21,834 bases of DNA from contig BFEA01000006.1 of assembly GCA_003427395.1 (NCBI GenBank), positions 5,519,590-5,541,423 of the forward strand, written 5' to 3'. Shown here one piece after another: positions 9,868 to 18,576 of this stretch (position 1 is the first letter of the stretch; the number at the start of each line of letters is the position of its first letter). Source of the stretch: Chara braunii (taxonomy: Eukaryota > Streptophyta > Charophyceae > Charales > Characeae). The position numbers and the translations under genes are program-made. The notes under the pieces are model-generated. The model did not search any database. It worked only from the letters and a program-made list of their open reading frames with translations, and was not told the origin of the DNA.

Positions 9868-10204
9868 TATGCACTGCTATGGTTTCAAGGTGTAAACCCT
9901 ATCGTTAACTCTCGGCTTTCTGTCTATCATGATCAAACCATACTAATGAAACCCTTATGATTCCTATCTATGGCTACCCCAGACGCCATGAACCGCAGGA
10001 TTACCACGTTGCCACGCTGCGTACACGTGGTGAAGGCAACGACCAGTTACCGTCGGCCCGCACGGCACGGGAACAGTACCAGGTAGACCACTGGCACTAC
10101 AGTGCAGTGGCAGGCGTGGGTGAGAGCGCTAAGGCAGCGCCGATCGGCCAGGCCCTCCCTTTCCGATGCATCTCACTGGTTCCCGGTCAGCACCCACCGC
10201 CAAG
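9868..10204. other. Junction between the minus-strand ORF1 and plus-strand ORF2 relics
   Basis: No domain is recognised. A plus-strand frame from an ATG at about 9972 (MATPDAMNRRITTLPRC) looks protein-like for some 35 codons but meets a stop. This is where two separate element fragments, or the two arms of one inverted LINE insertion, must meet. Confidence 0.4.
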
Positions 10205-11683
10205 AGCGAAGTCCTAGTCCAACCACTCTTTGACAACCCAGCAATATTAACTGCACAGGGCAGACCGACTCAAGGATCTCATCCTTCGGTAAAGCCTGGA
10301 TACAACGAGGAATCCTCCGGGACAACGATCTGTGGGATGATATCTGTGGAAGCTGGTTCCCGGTTTTCGTATCAAAGGAAAACTGGGAAGATTAGGAGAA
10401 GTACAGAACAGACATACAATATTGGTCCAGGCCATACCTATAGATTGGGTCTTACTTTTGAATACAGAGAGGGCCGGCGCGGTGGGCACATGGTACAAAG
10501 AAGACTCACCGGTGGAGGGTCAATCCTTTTTCAAGCTCACAACAATCAAACCAGATGGACGCAGAGAATTCCAGGAACGGGAAAGGACAGAAGGCCAGCA
10601 ACTAGTTTTAGTCGAACAGGAGGAAGAGACTACAGCCAGTCCAGTGGGACTAATTTCACAAGTAAGAGTCAAGGAACATTGCAATGCGGAGGGAGACTGG
10701 ACCTGTACATTATGGGCGAACGGAACACCTGTTAGGAATCTTAAGTTGGATCCAGCGATGTGGAGGTGGCAAAATCCGGAGAGATGGCTCTCGGATTACA
10801 CCTCAAGATGTGGATACGTACAACTGCAGACTTCGAACCCACCAGTGATAGCAGCTACAGAAAGACGGGTCAGGACCACGGCTGTGGATGCTGCGGTAAT
10901 CTCAAGGTTAATGATAATATCATGAGAAAACTTACAGAACATTCCATCACAGCGAAAGGCAGCACCCCTGTGGATGCTCTCCATGATGGTGACACAGTCA
11001 GCTGTGTGGCTGAGCAGCAAAGGGATGAACGTTGAGCTTACCTGCAAGAGATGCAAATGGTCATTCAAGTCCACTACGCACCTCTGGCTTGCTTGCCCTG
11101 TGTCCCGAAGAGTGTGGGCATGGTGGACGGATCATTGAAACAGGATTTGTGAGAACTCCTTTGCTTGGGATGAAAACTGGATTTTATTCGGAGCAATAGC
11201 GCTTCAAACACAGGGCAGCAAAGAATGGGGCTATGTAGCAGTGGTCATTAGAGCCGTCATTTTCTGGGTCATCTGGGAGGAACCGAAGGAACCGAACACA
11301 GTGTTATTTGAAAAGAGATTCCTTTCGGACCTGGCTATTAAGGCAAAGATAAAGCTTAAACCACCATTACCTCCTGAAAGTGCTCCGCGTTAACGGCCAG
11401 CCAAAAGTGGAAATTGAGCCATTTCCACTTGGCTGAATCGGGCCTACCGGCCCAGGCCCATTCATCCCAAAATCCATGGCCGTTAACGCGGAGCACTTTG
11501 AGGAGGTACTGGTGGTTTAACATCGTGCTCGCAATCAAAGGTGACTGGTCTAGGAAGGTATCCAGAGCCAAGAACAAAAGCAGCGGAGTGAGATGGTTTC
11601 AAGAGAATTGGGCCAGGAAGGGGCGGTTAGCCTCAGTAGAAGGAGACGGGATGAAAATTTCGAAGTGGCTGTTCGCTACCTAG
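10205..11683 (+). pseudogene. 5'-truncated LINE ORF2 C-terminal region (zf-RVT), decayed
   Basis: The plus strand encodes the part of a LINE ORF2 protein downstream of the reverse transcriptase. Order: LVQPLFDNPAILTAQGRP (first frame); SFGKAWIQRGILRDNDLWDD (second frame, about 10280-10340); a long third-frame part from about 10422 (GAVGTWYKED.., GDWTCTLWANGTPVRNL..); the zinc-binding motif CKRCKWSFKSTTHLWLACP at 11043 (CX2CX8HX4C, as in zf-RVT); and the usual tryptophan-rich tail (RRVWAWW.., AVIFWVIWEEP). Stops TGA lie in frame at 10923-10925 and 11136-11138, with two frameshifts in 10240-10422. A 161-bp insertion (11360-11520) separates ..AKIKL from ..VLAIKGDWSRKV. The last residues ..KISKWLFAT end at the TAG at 11681. 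Endonuclease and RT domains are absent, as is normal for LINE copies truncated by incomplete reverse transcription. Confidence 0.75.
11356..11520. mobile_element. TTAA-flanked palindromic MITE inserted in the LINE ORF2
   Basis: The element starts and ends with TTAA (11356-11359 and 11517-11520). Its arms 11356-11398 and 11478-11520 are inverted repeats matching at 41 of 43 positions. The 79-base centre folds again: AGCCAAAAGTGGAAA (11399) pairs with TTTCCACTTGGCT (11422), and GGGCC words form a second small hairpin. If 11360-11520 is removed, leaving one TTAA, the LINE frame on the left (..AKIKL) continues in frame on the right (..IVLAIKGDW), so the TTAA is the target-site duplication. TTAA duplications are known for piggyBac and also for Sola-type elements. 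The ends (ACCACCATTACC) do not show the usual piggyBac CCC start, so the superfamily is open. No transposase is encoded. Confidence 0.85.
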
Positions 11684-12242
11684 GGACAACCTGAACACTT
11701 GGTCCGCCATTCCACAGTAGGAAGGCAGAAGTTGAAAGGTAAGAGGGGTTGGAGGGAGTGTTAAAAGTGACTGGGCCATTCTAGGCCCGCAGTCCCAAGG
11801 ATAGGGTGTGTAAGGTACAGGCAGGACACGACCAGCACACTCGGTCCACAATTTTCAGCAGTGGGAAGGCAGAAGCAGGGAGAGAAGAGGGGCTGGAGGG
11901 AGCGTTACAGTGAACAAGGACCAGGTTAGGTCCCCAGTCCCGATAATAGGGACTGAGAATGCAGAAACACAGTAGATTAAGGGTAGTCGTAGCCCTTGGA
12001 GGTACTCCCCAAGCCCAGGTAGGCTCCGGTGCAGAGGGGTGTCTGTACAGTAGCAGGTAAGGGAGTAGGAGCGCTAGATGCAGCAGTGTTCACAATAGTG
12101 GCAGTGCAGCTTATCTCGGACTTCTCAGTGTAGTATCCTAGACCCTCTTCTTACATTGTCTATCAGTAGTCTCCCCGTAGGATTTTGGTAGCGCTAGAAG
12201 AATCCTTTTCCCTGTAGGACTTAGATAAGATAGGTGGTAGTG
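11684..12242 (+). repeat. Probable LINE 3' UTR with a 142-bp direct repeat
   Basis: Directly after the ORF2 stop come two diverged copies of a ~110-bp block, from 11701 and 11843 (GGTCC..CA..AGGAAGGCAGAAG..AGAGGGG.TGGAGGGAG.GTTA..CCAGTCCC). Beyond them, GTAGCGCTAG-like words recur near 12080, 12190 and 12240. Position and absence of coding suggest the element's 3' untranslated region. A poly-A or short-repeat LINE terminus could not be placed. Confidence 0.5.
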
Positions 12243-12490
12243 CTAGGAAAGACGCAGCCTAAGAGCTGCTGGGTCTGTAAAAAAGACCTGCAGGCTTTCA
12301 GCCTGTAAGCTAAGCTGGATGATGCTTTCAGATATCAATTCTGAACCGGGAAGTATTGTAGAGGACCCCGGCCTCTGTGCTGATTTGAATAATTGAATTT
12401 GGTGAAGAGGGAATCCTGGCAGTTTCTCTGCTGACTCCCCGTGAGAAACGGGGAGCATCCAAGTGCCTGCCACAAAAAGAATGTTTTAGG

Positions 12491-12795
12491 CACTTTCCCG
12501 AGTATGTATCCTCCCTCAATTGTGGGAGCATTCAAGTTCCTGTCATGAATCTGAAGGCACTAGTGTTGCACACCATCTTTTCCCGTTTTTGTTTTTGTTT
12601 TGCTGCAAAAGAAAGGAAAAAAAGAAGAATCTGGGCTGTATCTGGCGTGCCCCAAAGGGAAGCACTACCCCGAGAATGTATTCTCCCTCAGTTGTGGGCA
12701 GATACTCGTGAACAGGATGGAGGACGTGCAGCCACCTTTTCCGCCCTTCCTTTTTTCTTCTTGCAACTAAAAAAAAAAAAGAAGTCCTTCGGGAC
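12491..12795. repeat. Direct repeat of ~172-bp period with poly-T/poly-A tracts
   Basis: CACTTTCCCGAGTATGTATC (12491) and CACTACCCCGAGAATGTATT (12663) begin two related blocks. Each continues with CTCCCTCARTTGTGGG and reaches a TTTTCC..TTTTT..CTTGCA/CTGCAA..AAAA region. Inverted C-rich and A-rich tracts make both strands open, but no protein is recognised. Just upstream (about 12435-12455) CTCCCCGTGAGAAACGGGGAG can form a 7-bp hairpin. Confidence 0.65.
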
Positions 12796-12823
12796 ATCCG
12801 TTAAAATTGGAACAATACAGAGA

Positions 12824-12861
12824 CTGTCTCTTATACACATCTAGATGTGTATAAGAGACAG
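12824..12861. other. Nextera/Tn5 mate-pair junction adapter left in the assembly
   Basis: The sequence is CTGTCTCTTATACACATCT (12824-12842) followed at once by its reverse complement AGATGTGTATAAGAGACAG (12843-12861). These are the 19-bp Tn5 mosaic ends used in Nextera kits, and the head-to-head 38-bp form is the circularisation junction of mate-pair libraries. It is not natural DNA of this organism. Sequences left and right of it may come from places kilobases apart. Short peptides SLIHI and MYKRQ in overlapping frames come from the adapter. Confidence 0.97.
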
Positions 12862-13793
12862 CACACACACACACACTCGCGTGCATGCAAGCACCACCAA
12901 TTCAAGACAGTCTTCTTCTCCATCTCCAATGGTCACATGTCCCTGTCCTCCCGCCTTACCACCTTAACGCACTTCTCACTGTCCCTCTACATGCTTCCGC
13001 TTTCGAAAAAGCAAAGCCAAAACAGGTGTCACTGCTCTAGCCTCTAGATGTGCAAAATGAGTCTGGATATCCCGCTTGAATTTGGAGATATACACCCCCC
13101 TTTGTTTTTTGTCTTTTCCACATTTCGTGAGTGGTACGGCGAGGCCCATGCGCACTTTTTTAAATTTCAACCCAAAGGCCACCACCTGATATCTGAGGGC
13201 TTTCATGGAACCGCAGCATTTGATTCGATCAGGGAGATAGAACAGCACAGAACACTGGCAGAGGCCGAGTTTCTCTTCTAAACATGAAAATGGATCGATG
13301 CTGTAGACAGATCAGATCAGACGCAGCAAAACTGCCCACAAATTGAGCCCGTCCATATGCAGCGTCCGAAGAAAACCGCTCAAGCGGCCAGCAGGATTGA
13401 GGGTTGTTGGGGAGATATTGCCTTTGCCTTGTGCAGTTCTTTCTTCGCTTTCCTTACTTTGGCTTTTTTTGGGTTTTCTATTTTGTTTCTCCTTGCAGCT
13501 CCTCTTCAACTGTGCCTCTCGTGTACAAGGTTCGGCAAATTAATTGTCATCAAGCACAAGCTGGGCCAGCATCCCCATGTGCCACAATGGCTTGCACGCT
13601 AATAAATGAAGGCAGACCAAAGGGGGAGGGGTTATGTCCGTGCTCTTTATGATGGTCTGTCTGCTTTATGGTGGTCATTTGTTCTTTTTTATTAGTTGTG
13701 CAAGGGGGGAGGGAGGAGGGAGAAAGCGAAGGGGAGGGAGATCGGGGGGGAAGAGTTGCAGAAAGTAAAAACAAAGAAGTAGAGATGTTCCAA
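12862..13793. other. Stretch without a supported gene
   Basis: A (CA)n run follows the adapter. At about 13048-13281 both strands are open: plus reads ..EWYGEAHAHFFKFQPKGHH.., minus reads ..QVVAFGLKFKKVRMGLAVP... Neither matches a family I recognise and I cannot choose between them. A G/A-rich tract lies at about 13705-13755. Confidence 0.4.
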
Positions 13794-14545
13794 TTGCAAG
13801 GAATATGAGCGAGAGCGATAGACTGAAATCCAAGTTGGAAAATCAAGAAGTAGCTCAGATAGTCATGAACCAAGCAGAGATTGCAATGCACCAAGATACC
13901 ATCCAAATAAGAGCAATACAATGAACTCGGCTGTCAATGTCGCCACTCTCTGGTCACAGCAACACTGTATCCAATGTCGCACTTACTGTCTTGCGCCCAG
14001 CGCCCACCCTATCCTACTCAGCCTATCTAGCCTATCTACGTTCTCGCAACTGGATCACTCTGAAGTCGAAGACCAATGTACGTGACGTCAACACCAATGC
14101 CGATCACCAGCATACACCAGGTACGTTCTCTCTCCTCTCGTCATCACCCCTCGTCTCCCCACATCGTGTGCCTCCTACCTAAAGACCACCTTCGCCATCA
14201 CCTGCCTTGCGCCCCTACAGCCTGGTTATGGCTGCTGTGCGCCCGCTGCCCTTGCACCGCCCCTCACCTCAACGCCCGTGCGCCCTTTCTTCCAGCAGTG
14301 CCCACGCAGACATTTGCGCAGCAACGCAGCTGCGTGTCTGCGTTGCCTGCCTAGGCCAGAATGCCTCTGTCAGAGCCTCACAATTTCCTTTATGGAAAGT
14401 GTGTCACCGCTGGCTGGCCTGGCCAGGTGTTGGGGGGGGGGGGGGCAGTAGCTTCGCTAAACCCCCAGGTGTCTGCGCCCAGGCCCAGCTCCCGATATTG
14501 GTATGGGCCTCGAGCAGTTGGGCACATTCAGGCAGCCACACAGCC
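13794..14545. repeat. ~750-bp dispersed repeat, copy 1
   Basis: It starts TTGCAAGGAATATGAGC and matches the copy at 15291-16036 in the same orientation over its whole length, with clear divergence and indels. Shared words include GAGCAATACAATGAACTC, CCATCCAAATAAGAG/CCATCCAGATAAGAG, ATTGCCTGCCTAG/GTTGCCTGCCTAG and CAGTTGGGCAC. It carries a run of 14 G at 14432-14445. No coding capacity is conserved between the copies, so it may be a non-autonomous element or LTR-like sequence. Confidence 0.75.
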
Positions 14546-14753
14546 TCCCAAGTGTTCGTCGCTTTCTCATTGGCTCACGGCTCATGTGTGACGACAATGC
14601 TGCATCCTCATTCGTCCGTGGCCACTTTGTGATGTGTCGGCCTCACACTGCGTGTGCCCAGGGCGCAACCAACCAGGCCCTGGGTTCAACTGTACAACGC
14701 AGCCCATGTTCCTGGAAAGAGCCAGAAGGCTCACGTTTCCCTGTAACCAACTG
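14546..14753. other. Unique spacer, no gene seen
   Basis: GC-balanced sequence between the first large repeat and the dispersed hairpin repeat. Both strands carry short open frames without recognisable protein character. Confidence 0.35.
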
Positions 14754-14921
14754 GCATGCTGCAACTGTCTGAGTACCCAATTAGGGAAAAATGTCGGAAA
14801 TAGGTCTCACGTGGATATTCAGGCCCGCCTTCACTTACGGCAGGCACAAGGCTTTGCTGGGGGGCTCAGCCCAGAACACATGCATGGCTGACAAGGGTCC
14901 CGCAAGGGTTCATTCCTTGCA
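14754..14921. repeat. Dispersed hairpin repeat, copy B
   Basis: It begins GCATGCTGCAACTGTCTGAG, as copy C does (GCGTGCTGCAACTGTCTGAT). It shares ATATTCAGGCCCGCCTTCACTTA with copy A and ends CGCAAGGGTTCATTCCTTGC. Its hairpin arms are GCCCGCC and GGCAGGC, giving one mismatch against the perfect stem of copy A. It lies in the same orientation as copies A and C. Confidence 0.78.
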
Positions 14922-15118
14922 CAATTTTCTATCTACTCGTTTACGTGGAAAGGGGTTGTTGTGGTGACTGCTGAAAACACACACACACGGGGTAGGAGCA
15001 CGCTCTGTCTCTTGCAACTCGAAAGAAAATTACAACTGCAGGACAAACCAGTTTTGAAACAAAATCACCCGACGAGTCTGAGGTGGGAGGCATGGATCAT
15101 GACAAAATGGAAGAATAC
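14922..15118 (-). other. Probable intron 3' of the NAPRTase exon
   Basis: If the exon at 15119-15266 is spliced as predicted, its downstream intron starts here on the minus strand with GTATTC. A short (CA)n run lies at about 14978-14988. No following exon could be found in the window. Confidence 0.4.
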
Positions 15119-15266
15119 CTCAGTGGAGGGGGGCATGATGGTTTTTAGATACTGAATTTCCTCATCCCTGAATTTGAAATTCGCAATGAAACGGATGCAC
15201 TCCTCCAATCCAGCAAACACAGTAAACTCTCCACTGAATGGATTTTTCCGGTGCAACAGATCGAAT
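15119..15266 (-). CDS. Internal exon of nicotinate phosphoribosyltransferase
   Basis: Forty-nine codons read FDLLHRKNPFSGEFTVFAGL, then EECIRFIANFKFRDEEIQYL, then KTIMPPSTE. This matches the N-terminal region of eukaryotic nicotinate phosphoribosyltransferase (the FDLFFRKNPFGGEY.VFAGL.E..RF signature), the enzyme that couples nicotinate to PRPP to give nicotinate mononucleotide in the Preiss-Handler route to NAD. The exon has a good acceptor (..GACATGTTTTCAG before 15266) and donor (GAG|GTATTC after 15119). It is 148 bp, with one base finishing an upstream codon and a clean codon end at the donor. There is no stop or frameshift in it. Neighbouring exons (start LLTDLYQ.TMAY, or the later PEG..FPR.P region) were not found, so this is either an exon between long repeat-filled introns or a captured fragment. 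The upstream splice site lies only 25 bases from a large repeat. Confidence 0.8.
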
Positions 15267-15290
15267 CTGAAAACATGTCAGCACATCCAT

Positions 15291-16036
15291 TTGCAAGGAA
15301 TATGAGCAAAAGCGATATACAGAAAGCCACGTTGCGAAGTCACACAGATGTCCAAGTAGTCATGTACAAGCAGAGAGCGCAAATGCACCGAGATGCCATC
15401 CAGATAAGAGCAATACAATGAACTCACGAGCCAATGTCCAAGCCCTCATGCCACACCAACACCGTATCCAATGCTGCTCCTACTCTGTCTGGCGCCCAGC
15501 GTCCAGCCTACACTACTCGCCTATCGTACTACACCAACGTTCACACAACAGGCTAACTTCGACTTTGAAGACCAAGGTACACAACGTCAACACCATAGCT
15601 GACCCCCCTCATGCACCAGGTATGTATCTCGTCTCTCCCCTCATCACCCCTGACTTCCCACAGTGTGCATTCTCAACACCCAAAGACCACCGTCGCCATC
15701 CAGACCTGCCCCCAGCAGCCCAGCTACGTCTGCCGTGCGCCCACTGCCCAGCAGTGCACCTCACACCCCGGCGACAATGCGCGGGACCCAACCGGCAGCT
15801 TCGTGCAGATCACGAAGTTGCAACGCAGCAGCGTGGCCGCATTGCCTGCCTAGTCCAGAATGACCTGCCCAGCGATGCTCACTTTCCTATATGGAAGTGA
15901 GCTCAGCCTCTGCTGCCTCTGTGCCTGCTGGGGAGCATCCAGTGGCTTCCAGTCGGGCCTCAATGCCTGCACACAGGCCCAGTTGAAGTTATGGGCCTTG
16001 GCCCTTTACAGTTGGGCACGTCCAGGCAGTCCACAG
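15291..16036. repeat. ~750-bp dispersed repeat, copy 2
   Basis: Direct-orientation partner of 13794-14545, offset about 1,497 bases. Its left edge lies within the probable intron upstream of the NAPRTase exon. The pair could be the LTRs of a small non-autonomous retroelement with ~750 bases between them, or two independent insertions. A short target-site duplication was not found. Confidence 0.75.
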
Positions 16037-16598
16037 GTGTGGCATACTGATACCATACGAGCCCCAGTTAGGGCCCGGTTCTGTAGTAGGCACGGGTTAG
16101 GCCTAGGTGCCAGGTCACGACGATCCCAACCGTCGGTTCAGATTAAGAGCTGAGTAGGCCTAGTTTAGACCCCACCAGACCCAACGGCTAGTTGGGTTAG
16201 GCCAGGTACCGGTCCATCGGTAGGACCGGCCGGCGGCGCAGTTTAGGCGCCACCTTACTTTCAGATTTCGGAATCGGATCTGAACCGTTGGGGCTGATCA
16301 ACGGTCCAGACCCGAGACCGGGCCAGCACTATATCAGCTGGGTACCAGCCTCAGTAGGGAGGTTAGTCTACAGGTTAGTACCGCATTTCGGTTGGCATAG
16401 CGGAGCAGCAGGGAGAATTAGCATACAGCGAGTAGCGCCGGCCCTCTGGCTCTGTCCGCAGCCCAGCACCCAGCACTGAAGCGCCATAGCTGCACCGCCA
16501 GGCTCGGCCTCAGCAGAACATCAGCCGGGACAGCGCGGCCATCCAGGTATCAGGGAGAAAGGATCCGACTTTCCTCCCTCTTCCTTCTCTCCTTCTCT

Positions 16599-16599
<1 letters not shown>
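16037..16599. promoter_or_regulatory. GC-rich, LTR/promoter-like region
   Basis: CCCAACCGTCGGTTCAGATT (about 16125) and ATCTGAACCGTTGGGG (about 16278) form an interrupted inverted repeat. GATCAACGGTCCAGACC follows, and CACTATATCAG near 16327 resembles a TATA box. Phrases of this kind (ATCTGAACCGTTGG..GATCAACGGTCCAGA) resemble U3 regions of plant LTR retrotransposons as I remember them. The match is from memory of style, not from a search, and no LTR partner copy is visible in the window. Confidence 0.3.

Positions 16600-16675
<76 letters not shown>
16600..16675. repeat. (CT)n microsatellite
   Basis: An uninterrupted CT run of about 76 bases. The minus-strand frame through it (ERERER..) is compositional. 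Confidence 0.95.
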
Positions 16676-16678
<3 letters not shown>

Positions 16679-16995
16679 CCTGCCCTCTAAGTCTAAGTCT
16701 ACTTCTTGGGTTACTCCTACAGGACTATTACGAGTACGAAGAGTGGTTACGAGTTCTGATGATATTGGAGATAGTAACATTGAGACTGCACGTTGAGGAC
16801 TACTTTTGGGATCTGATTTCACCTACCTGTGGAGATTTATCTTAACATTGTGAGATCGATATCTGAGACACTGTGCGACTGTATTCGCGACATTTCGGAT
16901 TTTCGCTATTTCTGACATTTCGAGATACTATTTTTGGAAACATTGAGGTGACGTCATCTTCCCTCTCCTCCTCCCTCGTCTCTCCTCCCCTCCAT
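16676..16995. other. Non-coding stretch, no gene seen
   Basis: Balanced sequence containing repeated GACATTTCG words (about 16889 and 16914). No domain or element end is recognised. Confidence 0.4.
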
Positions 16996-17146
16996 TCATC
17001 CATGTATGAGAGTGGCCCCGGCCTTTTCTTCCATGTCCAAGGCCAGGGCTTTCACACCACCGCTGTATGTTTGTGAAAGATTGGTTGCAGTCTCAGGTTT
17101 GAGTCCGTCCATGTGTATCAAGTCTTCCGCTGTAATTGTACTTACT
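16996..17146 (-). CDS. Candidate 3'-terminal exon, unknown protein
   Basis: Minus-strand codons read AEDLIHMDGLKPETATNLSQ followed by TYSGGVKALALDMEEKAGAT and LIHG, then TGA (16996-16998). The amphipathic, charge-rich character looks like real protein. Upstream acceptor-like sequences are present (..AATACAG before 17146, or ..AATTACAG before 17132). I do not recognise the family. The opposite strand is open too (17006-17245), so this remains a candidate. Confidence 0.3.
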
Positions 17147-18111
17147 CTGTATTATCTGGTCGGTTCTGGGAATCTGCGCCATACTTATGACTGTGTTTCA
17201 CGAGTATGCAACAGTTTGGTATTGGAGCAGACCAGCATTGGATGACTCATCATCAATCGATAGATTGATGGATCCAGCTGCTCAACTAGCGCTTGATCAA
17301 CCAATTGATTAATTGATTGATTGATTGATTGTCTTTCAGCTGTATTCTGTTATCATTATTCGCAAGTTGCAAATTTTTTTCTTCTTCTTCTTACATAGCT
17401 AATTAGGTCTGTTGAAACCTATTTTTAGTTTGGCAGCTCTCTTCAAGTTGCACGAAATTAGGAATTGTGCAATCGCGATTAACCTAATTAGCGCTGATTA
17501 GGGTTAGGGCTAACCTAATTTAAAGACTGAACGACCTATCGGACTACAGGAAGTAAGCGCCAGCCAGGCACCGCGCCCAATTAAGGCAGAACGGGCCTGA
17601 GCACGGCCACATTCAACTGCAGCTTCACGGAACTTTCACTTTTTGCAAATCGCATCTTTTTGGCGATTAAAGTTTGAATCTTTACAGCAAATTGTGCATC
17701 TTCCTACTACCATTGAATAATGTTTGCCAAATTAAAAAATATACATATTTAACGAAGTTCTATTAAATATTTAATTAAACTTTTCAAATTCATTTTTTTT
17801 CAAGGGGGGGGATTTTTTTTTTCTTTTGATTAAGTGTCAGGTCCTAAGTCAGGGCAGAAGGGACTGTCTGTGCACTTGCTTGCCCCCCCTCCCTTCTTCC
17901 CATCCCTACCTTCTCTCCCCTCCTCTCGGTTACGCAGACTTCAGCCTCGGCCACGTCAGCACTGCGCCATCTTCAGCAGTGACATGTCCGCAGCTACGCG
18001 GAGCCAGGCATGCTAGATGCGCTGCAGTCAACAACTTGCTGAGAATCCAAGGGAACTAGGCCCCAGCAGGGACCCAAAACACCTCGGATCCCGCGGAGAC
18101 CACGCACGACC
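17147..18111. other. AT-rich stretch with ATTG microsatellite, no gene seen
   Basis: It includes an (ATTG/ATTGATTG)n run at about 17303-17331 next to ATCGATAGATTGATGG; TTAGGGTTAGGGCTAACC at about 17497-17514, too short to be telomeric; AT-rich DNA with G8, T9 and similar homopolymers (17740-17825); and a GC-rich leader (17930-18111) directly before the ORF at 18112. Confidence 0.5.
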
Positions 18112-18522
18112 ATGGCCAACGCCGACGCCAACGCGCAAGACAGCCCCAAGAGGCCGGTTACTCCTCCCGTGCCAGTTCAGCAGGCCGATGAAACGCAACT
18201 GGCGTTTCTTGAACGTCGACAACTATACACGGAGATTGCTGCAGCCGAACTTCGCAAATGGGAAGAGGAGGATGCCGCCCGCCGGCATGTGATTCAACGC
18301 CAGCTGGCAGAGGCGGAGGCAGTGCGTCAGCAGGCCGCAGCAGAAGCTGCAGCAGCTGCACGGTTACAGCAACAGCAGGTGGAAGCAATTCAGAATCAAG
18401 TTCGCTACCAAGCCACAATGGCGCTCGCCAACGAAGAATCTACGTCAAATCTTGGCGTGCTGCAACTGTCTGATACCCACATATGGGGAAAACGTCAAAT
18501 CTTGGCCTCTTGTGAATATTGA
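18112..18522 (+). CDS. Gag-like N-terminal ORF running into a repeat
   Basis: The ATG has a strong Kozak context (CGACCATGGCC: A at -3, G at +4). The protein begins MANADANAQDSPKRPVTPPV, continues with QLAFLERRQLYTEIAAAELR, then a long alanine/glutamine/glutamate-rich helix (about residues 45-105), which should be a coiled coil. This kind of N-terminus is common in plant and algal LTR-retrotransposon gag polyproteins, so gag-like is the best guess. No CCHC, capsid, protease or RT region follows. After about residue 113 the frame reads into dispersed repeat copy C (from 18452) and stops at 18520-18522, so the last ~24 residues are not original. A repeat-interrupted host gene start is the alternative. 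Confidence 0.5.
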   Translation: MANADANAQDSPKRPVTPPVPVQQADETQLAFLERRQLYTEIAAAELRKWEEEDAARRHVIQRQLAEAEAVRQQAAAEAAAAARLQQQQVEAIQNQVRYQATMALANEESTSNLGVLQLSDTHIWGKRQILASCEY

Positions 18523-18576
18523 GGCCCGCCTTCACTTAGGGCGGCCACTGGGCTTGCTGAGGGCCTCTGCCCAGAA

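Noticed and set aside
12545-13047. Two adjacent plus frames meeting at about 12845
   Set aside because: Their ends are encoded by the Nextera adapter (SLIHI, MYKRQ).
13048-13281. 77-codon plus frame and opposing 90-codon minus frame
   Set aside because: Both look mildly protein-like. I could not decide a strand or family, so neither is called.
17495-17516. TTAGGGTTAGGG telomere-like word
   Set aside because: Only two units, inside AT-rich unique DNA.
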